Assembly (NCBI GenBank): GCA_946122785.1
Contig: CAMGYJ010000002.1
Span: forward strand, 20,930,492 to 20,994,491
Reading direction: 5' to 3'
Source: Linum tenue
Lineage: Eukaryota > Streptophyta > Magnoliopsida > Malpighiales > Linaceae
Length of the DNA stretch: 64,000 nt
Within the stretch, counting starts at the first letter, position 1. Every line of letters begins with the position of its first letter. The notes beneath the pieces are model-generated. The model did not search any database. It was not told the DNA's origin and worked only from the letters and a program-made list of their open reading frames with translations. The position numbers were made by a program, and so were the translations under genes. Shown here in pieces: positions 26,129 to 37,125 of this stretch.

Positions 26129-26597
26129 TCTTACTATCAAACAAATTCCAACCAAACTCCACAAAGCAAAACTTCAGTCCAGCGCCAAATTCCAACCAGG
26201 CTGCGCTACCTGCAAACTCCACCTGATTAAATCAATCTTGGCTCAAAGGAAAAAAAGAATTGTATGTACTTGATAATTCCCAAACACAATTTCCTTTTCT
26301 TGGCTTGCTTCTGTGCGCAGTACCACAAACAATAATTGCAACCAATTTTCCAAACACCCACTCCACGGTCAAAGTAAAAAACAAATAACAATGGACGGAA
26401 CTGCTGTAGGAGAGCCGGAACGAAGCAAATCAAGTTGTCGGCGACTGCTTTTTTCTCGAGGATAGTGACTAGTCGGATAGCAGCGGCCAAACTCAAATAT
26501 CCAATCCAATTGCTGTGCGAATTCTCTACAATTGCAACCAGCTAACCAAGTTCCAAAAACCCGCGAAAACAATTTCAAATAAACCCAGATCAACCGC

Positions 26598-26612
26598 GGC
26601 TCTGATACCACT
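26598..26612 (-). other. Copia primer-binding site
   Basis: On - reads AGTGGTATCAGAGCC directly after the LTR end (ATGACA), matching the initiator-Met tRNA 3' end used by plant Copia elements. Confidence 0.85.
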
Positions 26613-26789
26613 TGTCATAACCGGGGAGCTCAATTAGTACGATATTGTCCGCTTTGGGCCAAGCCCGCACGGATTTACTCTTGGGTGTCCTCCCCAAAAG
26701 GCCTCGTACTAATTGGGCTAGGTGGACACTTATATACAAGGGTTTTTTCCCTTGTATTACTGATGTGGTACTTGGATTTTTCCATAACA
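26613..26789 (-). repeat. Copia 5' LTR, complete
   Basis: 177 bp, TG...CA on -, with a TATA-like CTTGTATATAAG. It differs from the 3' LTR by two bases over the shared 162 bp. Confidence 0.9.
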
Positions 26790-28173
26790 ATAATCAACCA
26801 AGCAATAAACCTGTTTCGAGGAATGGAGCTACCCTTCCATAAAAGTTTAGACCATGTTACTTTCTGCCTTTTCGGCCTGAGAGTCTCCCAGATTCTCCTA
26901 ATGGAAAAAGTCTCCATTCGTTCCTGGTCCCATTAAACATCCCGCCCTTGCTGATGGAAGAAATAACATACTTTCAGCCTCGTTTTCAGAATACGTTTCC
27001 AGTTCCATGAACCAGAGTTACCAGCATAAAGCCAAAAGCCTTGGCCTTTCAGTTTGTAAACACTGATCCATGCAACCCACAAAGAACCATGTTGAATCAA
27101 CAAAAGCCAGATATGTCGAGTGACACAAGCAATGTTCCAAGTTTCCAAATCTCGCAAACCCAGCCCCCCTCCTGTTTGGGGGAAAGTGAGATGCTTCCAG
27201 CCTATCTTTGCTTTCATTCTGCCTCCTTGTCCAACACCCCATAAGAAGTTGCTACATATACCTTCCACTTCTCGAATCACTGCCTTTGGAAGAATAAAAA
27301 CATCCATCAAATACTGATGCAAGCTATACAAAACTGAGCTAACAAGCTCAACCCGACCAGCATATGATAGAAATCGAGACTTCCAGCTACTTATCCAAGC
27401 AACAATCTTATCTATTAAAGGTTTACATGCTGAAACAATGAGCTTCCCCGAGGAAAGGGGAACCCCAAGATACCTGACAGGGAACTTTCCCAATACAAAC
27501 CCATATCTAGCAGCCCTCACTTTCTGTTCAGGACCAGGCAGCCCCCCAAAGAATAGTTCACATTTACTTGGGTTAACTTGCAAACCAGAAAGGTTTCTTA
27601 ACCGAGCAAGGATCTATATCAATCTTTGAAAATCATAGTTTGAACCATCAGAGAAGACAAGGAGATCATCAGCAAAGCATAGGTGAGTTATACCAATCCT
27701 CTTACACATTGGATGGAAAGGGAAAAAACCCTTCTGTGCCTCTTTATCAAGCATACATGAAAGAATCTCCATGGCAATCACAAACAGGTACGGGGAGAGA
27801 GGACAACCTTGTCTGAACCCTTTACAAGCAGGGAAATAACCCATTAACCCTCCATTGAGCCCCACACTTAGCATATGAGTACTCACACACATCCTAATCC
27901 AACTAATGAATTATTCTGGAAACCCCATATGCTTCAATACTTTGAAAATGAAGAGCCAGTCAACTGAATCAAAGGCTTTCATAAAATCAATTTTAAGTGC
28001 ACATCTAGGAAAAACATTTTTCTAGGCATACTTGTGAACAAGTTCATGTGCAAGCAGAATGTTATCCCCAATTGATCTTCCTTTTATGAAAGCGGTTTGA
28101 TTCAGACTATAAGATGTGGCAAATGAACTCGAAGTCTATTTGCAATGATTTTAGCAATGACTTTGTAAATAAT
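26790..28173 (-). pseudogene. LINE-A reverse transcriptase core and C-terminus
   Basis: Reading down: CALKIDFMKAFDSVDW-type region near 28000 (first catalytic Asp), then GFRQGCPLSPYLFVIAMEI, then CFADDLLVF (active-site Asp pair, about 27660). After a stop, VNPSKCELFFGG, RYLGVPLSSGKL and FLSYAGRVELVSSVLYS follow (27583-26933), then the zf-RVT start. Family identity is clear; stops at about 27610 and elsewhere make it inactive. Confidence 0.85.
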
Positions 28174-29632
28174 AGGCAAAATACACTTGGATAGCCATAA
28201 CTATCCACTTTTTGCCAACAATAGCCACTTTTTAAAAAATACACAGAAACAGCCAATCCGTCCAAAACTCTAACGGATTATATGTGAATGCTGACTGAAC
28301 TAACAGAGTTAGCTGACGTGGCATTTTTCACCAAAAATTGTCCAGGTGGAAAAATTCCTTTTTGAATTAATTAAAAAACAAAAAATAAAATTAGACTAAA
28401 ACTAAAAAAATAAAAAACATCTCCCCACCTAACATCTTCGTCTTCCTCTCTCCCCAGATCCCTTCCATCGTCAAGCAACAGAGCTACAATATCCCATAAC
28501 CTTCTTTTCTCCGCCCAAACACCAAATCACCACCAATTGAAGATCCAGATCCTGACTCATCTCGTTCAACTACTTCCCTGGCCAATTTCGACCCCTCCCT
28601 CAAAATCCCCAATTTTGATCGACCTTATTTTTGTTGAAGAATCCCTAAGGTTCATAGAATTGAGAACTGCCCATCAAAATCCCCAACTCCGTTCAACTCT
28701 CTTCCCATGAAAATGACGTTGTTCATTCGCGCATTTCACCTCCAACTCTTCTCCTTCATCTGCGCCAACGAGATCTAGTCATGCTCCGCCGCCTCTCTAA
28801 CCAGGGAGTCGCCGCCTCGACAAACCCAGGTTGCTTCTCTCTAACAGAGTCTCCAGCTCCAGCTTGTTTCTCTCCTGGTACCATCAACAACCCCAAGTTG
28901 CTTCTCTCTAGGGGACCATTTATGAAGGCTCGCGGTCACCGTTGCCTGATTTTGAAATGAGAAGAAAACAAGGATTGAGTAGCGGGAGTGCTCAACAGAT
29001 TGGGGAAGAAGGTAAACCTCTGTCTATTTCGCTTTCTATTGTCGCAGATCTTCGATTGGAGTTATGGGTTTCTTCTTCGAGTTCTGCGATTGGGGATGAA
29101 GGTGAAGAACCAGCATTGGAGTTATGAGTTCTTCTTCGTCGAATCGGGTTGTAGGTTTTTGTGTTTGGATTCTTCTTTATCTATCTGATTCTGGGTTTCA
29201 GATTGTTCTTCGCCTATTTGGGTTTGATGGGTAAAGGGTTTAGGCCTTGGAGTTCTTTTTTGCGTTGGTGGTGGAGTTAAGAAAAATTGCTCAAAAACAA
29301 GTTGATATGTAGATGCAGAAAATCCCCAGTTCAGGGGAAGAAATTAATAATTCTCTAAAAATATTTTTTCAGAAATAATGTTTTTTTAATCTGACATGGT
29401 GAACGCGTGGCATGATATAGCAAATGAGAGTTGATGTGGAAGCTGATGAAGTGCCACCTCATTTTATTATTGACGGAAGTTGACGGCATCTCTAACGCCG
29501 TCAACATTTATAACAAAAATGGCTATATTTGTCAAATGTAGTATTAAAATTTGGCTATATCTGTGTATTTTTCAAAAATTGGCTATTATTGTCACAAAGT
29601 GCAAAGTTATGGCTATGGAGGTGTATTTTGCC
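28174..29632. mobile_element. Long-TIR DNA element (1.46 kb) inside LINE-A reverse transcriptase
   Basis: Ends AGGCAAAATACACTTGGATAG and CTATGGAGGTGTATTTTGCC are part of inverted repeats of about 90 bp or more (shared ATAGCCATAACT, AAAAATACACAGA). The flanks are perfect 8-bp repeats TAAATAAT (28166-28173, 29633-29640). The interior is GC-richer with CT-rich and exon-like patches (a donor-like GTAAACC near 29010) but no gene I can name. Long TIRs with an 8-bp duplication fit MULE or hAT; no transposase is present. Confidence 0.85.
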
Positions 29633-29644
29633 TAAATAATATTA

Positions 29645-30117
29645 CAACAGGAGATTGGTCTAAAAAACCTCATTTCATCAGGATTCTGAATCGTATGAAC
29701 ATGAGTTAAAATTGTAGCATTCACTTATCTAGGCATCTTACTCTCAGAAAAGCAAGTTTGAATAGCAAACGTTACCTCTGCCCCTATCACTGGTCAAGCA
29801 TGTTGGAAGAATGCTGCAGAATATCCATCAGGGCCTGGACTTTTGTCCCCATTCATGGCAAATACAACACTTTTGACCTCATCCTCCGTAACAGAAGCAC
29901 AAAGACCATCATAACTAATTATAGTCTTCCTTATGAGTGCAGAGTAGAACTCATCAGGTTCATCAATCACATCAGGATCTTTTCTCCCCGGTAAACGTTT
30001 ATAGAAACCTTCAACAATATCTCCCATACCTTGTAAGTCAGTGACCTTATTCCCCTCATCATCCTTAAGCATAGTTATCATATTCCTCCGTTGCCTGGTT
30101 TTCAGAGATCTATGAAA
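29645..30117 (-). pseudogene. LINE-A pre-RT and RT N-terminus
   Basis: Frame 30081-29794 reads MLKDDEGNKVTDLQGMGDI through EVKSVVFAMNGDKSPGPDGY, the conserved SPGPDG entry of plant LINE reverse transcriptases. A stop just after it is followed by the sequence cut by the 28174-29632 insertion. Confidence 0.85.
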
Positions 30118-31215
30118 TCATGGAGTATTAGAGTCGCCCCCTTTAAGCCAGAGATCCCTAGACTTATGTCTTAAGAACGATTCTTCAGCCTGGAGTAGCT
30201 CATACAACTGCCTAGACACAGTGGACTCCCTCTCAAAATTCTCACTTGATGGAACAGATAGAGCTTCACGCTGTATTAATTCAAGTTCAGCCTCCTTAAC
30301 CTTCACCCTCTCTCTAATTTCAGAGAATTCCTCATGATTTAGTTCCTTCAGCAGCTTTTTAAGGATGCGCAACTTCTTATAAACCTTTATCATTGGTGGC
30401 CCTGATACCCTGCTCTCCCACGCCTTCCTTAGTAACTCATCAAACTTAGGGTGCCTGATCCAGAAACGAAAGAACTTAAACGGCTTAGGCAGAGATTGCT
30501 TTGCAGCCTCAGTACCTACCAAACTCGGACAATGATATGAAATTCCTGGCTTCTGGAAATGAACTGAACTCTCCATCTTCTTATCCAACCAGTCAAAATT
30601 TACCAATACTCGATCGAGCTTTTGCGCTATTGGACGAGCATCTTGCTTGTTTAGCCAAGTGAACCATGGACCCGTGGCTTGATGATCTTCAAGTTCTAAC
30701 TCTAGGATCCAACTTTCAAAATCCTTCATACTGGTACTATAATGCGTAACGTCTGAAGCTTCAATAGGACACCGAATCACATTGAAGTCTCCATATATCA
30801 TCCAAGGAAGACCCTGGACTCTAAGCTTCCTCAAATCGTCAAACAGCTTCCTTCTATCCTTTTCCTCATTCGATGCATACACAAAAGACGCAAAGAAAGG
30901 TACAACAGAGTTAATTAGAACATGGATGAACTGATCAGTAGAGTGCAAGATTCTCAGAGAAATATCCTTCCTCCAAATCAGCCAAATTTTCCCCAAACCA
31001 GCAGAGTTGTAAGTAATCTCATTCTCCCAATCCAGAAACCTCTTATTCACAAGCTTTTTCTCTTCTTTTCTTCTAATTCTCGGCTCAAGTATAGCTACTA
31101 TAATAAGATTATACTTATTTATCTTTCTAAATAAATCTAAATACTTACTATCAGCTACAAAACCTCTAGTATCCAGGTAAGTATCTTCATTTCTTTTGTT
31201 TCTTACCCTTACCAC
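30118..31215 (-). pseudogene. LINE-A apurinic/exonuclease-type endonuclease
   Basis: A long frame (about 365 codons) with LP-W-M-I-YGDFNVIRCPIE, then ATGPWFTWLNKQ and RPIAQKLDRVLVN, which are EEP-endonuclease landmarks, followed by a coiled linker (LRILKKLLKELNHEEFSEI) and LWLKGGDSNT. It would nick target DNA during retrotransposition. The catalytic SDH near the end reads S-Y-H, suggesting decay. Confidence 0.85.
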
Positions 31216-31384
31216 CCTTCCCCCCTTTTTTCACCACTTGAAATGTCTCCTGAGGGTCCTCTACCCAAATTGGCTTTCCTTTATCAACCTTTGGAGTCTG
31301 TACATCCTTGCTAGCAGTAGATTTCCCACTCTCGTTCCCTCCCTGAGGCGACTGAATCTTAGAGCTCTCATCCTTAGTCGATGA

Positions 31385-32030
31385 TTACTCGTTAGATTTA
31401 GCCAACTGTTCAACTGTCACAGAGCTCCCAGCAGATGGTGACCCTCTGACTACCTGAGCAAAACTCAGTGGAGGACTCCCTACTTGATTAGGAATGGAGT
31501 GAGCAACCTCTTGGACACTTTCCACCTCAGCTACAACCTGCACCTCATCAGTTAACACATCACAAAAAACCTCCTCTAAGTGAGGCTGATCCTGAATCAC
31601 CTCATCCACAGTTGCATCTTTCTCAACTTCAACTACTGAAGTCTTCTTAGGAATCCACACCCTCTTTGGACCCGAAATCGAACCACAACTATGACAAAAA
31701 ATACCACACTTCGCACACACAGGCGGCAGATTGCTATACTCAACATCCACTTCAAAGCTCGGATCATCGTCCGGATAGAATTTGATTTTGGAGGGGAACC
31801 CAAAATCTGCCTTCAATTCAATACAGGCATGAGAAAAACCCAACTGACCCCCCACTCTAGTCTTCTGATACATCCATAAAGGCCGACCCATTGTGCTCGT
31901 CACCCATTCCAGACCTTCCAGTGCTACATATTCCAGAGGCAACCCCCATATCTTAACCCAAATCGGAAGAGTTTCTACCTGCGGAGACAGCGGCTGAATC
32001 CCCAGAGGTTACCCTGATGATGCTATGGAC
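31385..32030 (-). pseudogene. LINE-A ORF1 (RNA-binding, zinc-knuckle type)
   Basis: Reads ETLPIWVKIWGLPLEYVALE, then GLEWVTSTMGRPLWMYQKT, then SNLPPVCAKCGIFCHSC, i.e. the DUF4283-like region followed by a CCHC_4 knuckle whose His spacing is altered. It ends in an acidic tail near 31385. It is missing its N-terminus. Confidence 0.75.
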
Positions 32031-34390
32031 CCGGTTGAAACACCCAATTGCACCAAGCCGACGATGGTAAATCATTGTATAAAACAACATAGAAAACCAT
32101 CACATAACCATCATCATCGACATGCACCGTCTAATGGTAAATCACCATGTAGCTACATGGTGATTTTACCCAAGGTGATGTTTTGCCTATGTTGGGACAG
32201 GGCTACATGGTGATTCCAGTATGATGTGATACTTGGTGAATACATATTTATACAATGAGTTATCAAGAGACTGTTTGATGGTCCTTATGTTGTGAATATA
32301 TGAATTCCTTGAGTTTGAGATGATGCATGTGTATGGCATGTGGTGATGAATGGATGTTTATTTGACTTATTGAGATACAACATATCGGGTATATCTTATG
32401 AGTGGGGTTATCCGGCGAGTATAACTGGTTACTAAAAATAGTAATAGTGATGGGTGATTCTATCGTACCTTGGGTAAAATCAAAGGTATGACATACCTTG
32501 AGTAGTAAGAAAATGATATGTAGACCTTGAATTGATCGAAGTTCGACATTAGGTACTATTCCAAAACCGTGAAAGATTAAATTCTAGGTCTTGATTCTAT
32601 AAATTATCTCATAAGATCAAATTTAATTACAAACAAAAATCGATGGTCATGATTCGTCGAAATATATGCAAAAAATTAAGTGCACAATCTTAGGGGTTAG
32701 GCTATATGATTTAGGTATTTAAGACCTGGGTTTACTCATCAAGGGTAAGACCGTTAGAGTATGGTATCATGCCCAAAAATCCGATTAATTCGGGGTTTAA
32801 TAGTGTTTTCCTACTCAGGGTATGTCCTAGATTATAACCAAGGTACGATGTATACCACCAATAGTAATATATGTATTAGGGTGTCACATTAAGTAAGGAT
32901 TAAAATAGTTCTTTACATCTCAATCATTATATATATATCCAATAGCTTAATATTCGTTTAGAAATCTTGCTTAATTTAGGTGCAATGCATCTAAACATAT
33001 CTTAAAGTTGCGTATCTACATTTATGTAGGACAAAGAAATTGGCTTATGTCAACCAATAAAAAGAGAAAAGAAATGAATTATAAGTACATCGGGAAAAAG
33101 TAAACACAATGTGTTTTATAATTGCGCATGAAAGAAAATCTAATTACGTATAAAAATGAAAATAGAAAAAAATTGGAATCGTTTATAAATTTAAGAAATT
33201 GGAGTAGTAAGAAAATCACATTTCAAATTATGCAAGAGTTTATAAATGTGTAAATCACGTTTTTTGGATTTTTTAACTATTTTTAAAAAATTATCAAACA
33301 TATTATAAACCAAAAATTAAAATTGGTTATTTCTAGTTGTTAATGGTTTCTATCATTGCTGAAAAATAGAATATAAAATTTAAATCGTGATTGTTTTTGT
33401 TGTGTAATATACAGAAGTTTAACTTAAATAAAACTAGAATGTTATGTGTTATACATTTTTTTATAACATGAGTATTAATTTTGTGATTACTTTCATCAAA
33501 GAGATTTTATTCTATTGGTTAACTAATTTAAATTATTACAATTTGAGCTCTTAGGTTGCATGATTAAATATTAGTTCTGTTGATTGATATACAATTGTGA
33601 TTAATAACATCAAATATACTTTATCCTAGTGATTGAACACTTGAAATGATGATAGTTTTATCTGATAGGTCACAGGTTCAAATCTAGGTCATGATGATTG
33701 GTATACATGTTTATTTAGTTTTATTTTAATGTAATTAATAACTTTAAATGTTAAAATCATAAATGTCATGAAAAATTGTGGAGTTTTCTTTGTCCTACGT
33801 GGCAAACCTTTCTCCACAACGACCATAATATAAGTTAAGATAAGAAGCATAGCATCATAGTTTGGTTGTACTTTAATATAATAGTAGAAAAAGTTACCAA
33901 ACACTCGAGGTGTAATATACACATTGATTCGCATCTATTAGTTGTACTTTAATATATTTTGTCAAATAAGAATCGGTGGTTATTATTTTTGCATTAATGA
34001 ATCGTAAGATTTGAATTAGAGAATTAGAGACTGAAGTTCACCCATTAGAGACTATGGTATAGTATCATGTCCAAACTCCGTTAATATATACATGATCTAA
34101 ATAGCTAAACTCGATAGGAGTACGGTAAGGTGGCGTATGCTAGGTTAAACCACGTACAACTTATGAAGTTGAAAATGATTGGTGAATCAAAGATCGGATG
34201 GTCATGAATATTATTTTCCAAGCGGTGATGAAGTTACAACGTTGTTTGGCATTATTGTTGATCATGATTAAAATCTGGATCATATTAGATGAAACACGGA
34301 TAAAAGATGACAATAATAAATAAATATGAAAAGTAGGAATCTTATACCATTGGAAGAAATTACAGATAATAGAAGAAAAAGTACACACAT
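32031..34390. other. AT-rich repeat-like DNA without genes
   Basis: No coding motif on either strand. Parts (32200-32900) resemble Gypsy LTR text, but no ends are visible. At 33670 the phrase GGTCACAGGTTCAAATCTAGG resembles a tRNA B-box, but no A-box or cloverleaf is present. Confidence 0.4.
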
Positions 34391-34399
34391 AGGAAACTC

Positions 34400-34427
34400 G
34401 CCGCCCATCGGGCGGGCACAAAACTAG
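34400..34427 (+). mobile_element. Helitron-like 3' terminus
   Basis: A perfect CCGCCC-ATC-GGGCGG hairpin (34401-34415) lies 8 nt before CTAG (34424-34427), the arrangement at Helitron 3' ends (hairpin then CTRR). The next base is A rather than the usual T, and no 5' TC end was located, so the element length is unknown. Confidence 0.45.
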
Positions 34428-35572
34428 AAAATCTTATAGGTGAATCACTTGATTTGAAGGAGTTAATAATTTGTTTAAGGAATAACTCCACTGCTACCCA
34501 AAAATAATAACTCCAATTTAGTTGTATTTTATTTTTCACTATAATAGCACACGTGGTAGTTATTAGACACCACTAATTCGCAGAACAACCCAACCTTTAA
34601 CTCTATCAGTGCTATCATCCTTATCTTTCCCTTTCCTCTGTTTTTTCAATTTTCCTAAATCCTGCGGCTTCACCACCATTTTGAATCACTTATTCCTCTG
34701 TTCTTTTTAGTTTCGAGTTTCAAGTTTCAAGAATCTCTTATCTCTGTATCTATTTTGTGATCAAGCTTGTGATTTTGTTTCCATCCACACCTTGGGTTTC
34801 CCTTTTAAAGTTCAATGGTCTCCAAAACGACGACAGAAGGGTTTCATCAATGGTGATTTGAATAAGAGGAAATCTTGAGTTCCAGTTTAGATCTCATCAA
34901 TGATAGACTGCAATTGTGAAAATCTGGTGTTCCGCTAATTGGATGGTCTTCAGATTCATCGATGGTGATTTTGCATTGTTTGGAGATTCGGTACTGCATG
35001 TTCTTGTTTCACTGATTGAAAATAGAAAGTCACCCTGCTATTTTTGCTCCTCTCCCGATCCTTAAGAGGATGTTGTAATCATGTTTGTCGATGGGTGAAC
35101 CCTATCCTTATCTTTCTCGATCTCATCATCTCCAGAAGTGTGATTTTGATTCTTGTTTTACTGTCATACATAAAAGATCGCGCTCTGAAAATCTAAAAGC
35201 GCGCTCTGTAATATTAAAATTCGCGAATTTTCAACGGTTTGTGGACAACCCGCTCTTTCGACGCTCCAGAGTGGGTGCATGAGACTTGAACCAACAAATT
35301 TGGTAACATAAATTCCTCCTATGTGAGTAAAATATTCATCTATCCACCGATGATAATTTATTCATCTTTATTATACATTGTAGAAATTGCCTCATCCAAA
35401 TTATGAACAATATCCACTATTTGGTCTTTTTCCATCATTAACATTCAAAAGCACAACATATGGCGTGGTTTCATGGAATCATAAGTGTTTAATATACATT
35501 GGGGATAAAAGCCGAATACAACTGCATGCATGTTAGTGCGAAATGAAGAAAGGTACGCTGGAGTTTTAAGTT
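34428..35572. other. Intergenic DNA without recognisable genes
   Basis: AT-rich with a T/C-rich stretch at 34570-34800. No domain or splice chain was found. Confidence 0.4.
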
Positions 35573-35580
35573 GTAAACGA

Positions 35581-37117
35581 GGGTTAATTGCACCCTGTGC
35601 CACTTAAGTTTATTATTTGTTGCACGTTAACCACTTAAGTGTATTTTGTTGCAACTAAACCATTTACGTTAACTTTTGGTTGCATAGTTATTATTTCCGT
35701 CCCCCAAAATAACTGCAGGTGCTCAGACGTAATTTTCCACGCCACACGAGCTGCCACATCAGTGGCTGCAGGGTGAGTCACCTGTGGGCCACCACAATCT
35801 TTATGGGCCAACAAACTCAAAGAGTTCCTCTAATGCAATGCAGTGCTCTTCTTTCGCTCCTAATTCGAGAAACTTCCGATGCGTTCCTTCTCCAACACCC
35901 ACAGTCCTCTCTTCCGGCGAAGCTAATCCACTCCTGACATGCGTTCTTATTGTTTCTCTCATCGGAGGTAGCCAACGGCGACGACAACAACGACTTGAAG
36001 CAAGGCAAGAGAAGATCTGAAGCCGTTCTGAGCCCGTCGCAAATCAATATCGCCGGCGCTTACGAGGTTTAAAATTTGAGATATGGAAACAAATTGTAAT
36101 TGCTTCTGAGTTTGCAACAGAATTGCTTACAATTGTGATTTTGCGTTTCTCCGATTGTCGAAAGAAAATTGTTCGTCTCTCCGGTAACTTTCATTATTGA
36201 TATCTTGAACAAAAAATTCTCGCCATCGTTTCCGACTGCGTGTTTGTTCTTCTTTCATTAATTTATAATTGTCTTTGGATCTCTGTCTGTTGCATTATAC
36301 CTTCGAAGCTTGATTTTACTTTTTTCCATAATCTGGTTTAGAGAAAAAGAAAGGAAACCTAAAAACAATGGCGGCGACGGTGCGGTACAAATTCCTGAGT
36401 TCTAGGGACTTACGTAACCGTCGAGGATTTTAAACTGGCGATTTTCAAAGCTAATTTCCAAGACCAATCTGCTGATTCCAAATCATAGCAGGAAACTAAG
36501 CGCCGTAATAGCGTCTCCATCATTGATCCCCAAACCAATACCCCTTGACCCGACGAAAACGCGTTGATATTTGACAAAACATTCGTTTTACTCCAATGGA
36601 TCCCAGGCAACCGCCGCCGACAACCTCTCAACTCTGCGTCAATTGATCTCCGACCAGTGGTGGAAGAAGTAGATTCAGCAGAACAAAAAGCCAAGTCCTA
36701 CTCTGCTTCGGGCTCTGAAAAGTTTCGGATCTTGCCTTGCTTCAAGTCGCCGTCGCCGTTGGCTACCTCCGATGAGAGAAACTTGGGAGTGGATAAGTTT
36801 TGCCGGATTAAGACTGGTTATGGTGAAGGAACGCATCAGAAGTTTATGGGATTAGAAGGGAAAGAAGAGTATTGCATTAGAGGAATTTTTTGGGTTTTGT
36901 GGGTCCATAAAGATTGTGGTGGCCCACAGGTGACTCACCCTGCAACAGCTTATGTGGCAGCCCGCGTGGCGTGGAAAATTACGTCTTAATACCTACCGTT
37001 AGTTTGGGGGACGGAAATGGTAATTATGCAACCGCAAGTTAACGTAAATGGTTTAGTTGCAACAAAATGCACTTAGGTGGTTAACGTGCAACAAATAGTA
37101 AACTTAAGTGGCAAATA
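35581..37117. mobile_element. Foldback-type MULE-like element, ~0.4-kb arms
   Basis: About 35595-36025 is repeated inverted at about 36710-37113 (e.g. CACTTAAG, GACTCACCTGTGGGCCACC, TTGGCTACCTCCGATGAGAG in the two orientations). The element is flanked by GTAAACGA (35573-35580 and 37118-37125). The left end GGGTTAATTGCACCCTG resembles other MULE-type ends here, but the right end has lost or replaced about 15 bp. The core 36030-36700 is unassigned; a frame containing SIDLRPVVEEVDSAEQKAKS may be captured gene sequence. Confidence 0.75.
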
Positions 37118-37125
37118 GTAAACGA

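Larger units (their letters stand above)
24747..26789 (-). mobile_element. Internally deleted Ty1/Copia retrotransposon
   Basis: Direct LTRs (26613-26789, 177 bp, and 24747-24908) flank about 1.7 kb on -. After the 5' LTR comes TGGTATCAGAGC (26610-26599), the initiator-Met tRNA primer site of Copia elements. Before the 3' LTR comes the purine tract GAGGGGAGGAT (24919-24909). Inside are gag with a CCHC knuckle and the start of protease, but integrase, reverse transcriptase and RNase H are absent. The element can only have moved with help in trans. Near-identical LTRs suggest recent insertion. It lies in the zf-RVT domain of LINE-A. Confidence 0.9.
24330..32030 (-). mobile_element. LINE-A: L1-type non-LTR retrotransposon, decayed, with two nested insertions
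   Basis: Parts appear in order on -: ORF1 (about 32020-31385), endonuclease (31215-30118), pre-RT and RT N-terminus (30081-29645), then RT core, RT C-terminus and zinc-binding domain down to about 24430, and a 3' tail ending in an A-run near 24325. Two later insertions split it: a long-TIR element at 28174-29632 and a Copia element at 24747-26789. Frameshifts occur throughout. The right boundary is approximate, and no LINE target duplication was found. Confidence 0.8.

Noticed and set aside
33665..33695. tRNA gene or SINE suggested by GGTTCAAATCT
   Set aside because: Only a B-box-like phrase; no A-box, cloverleaf or acceptor stem could be built around it.
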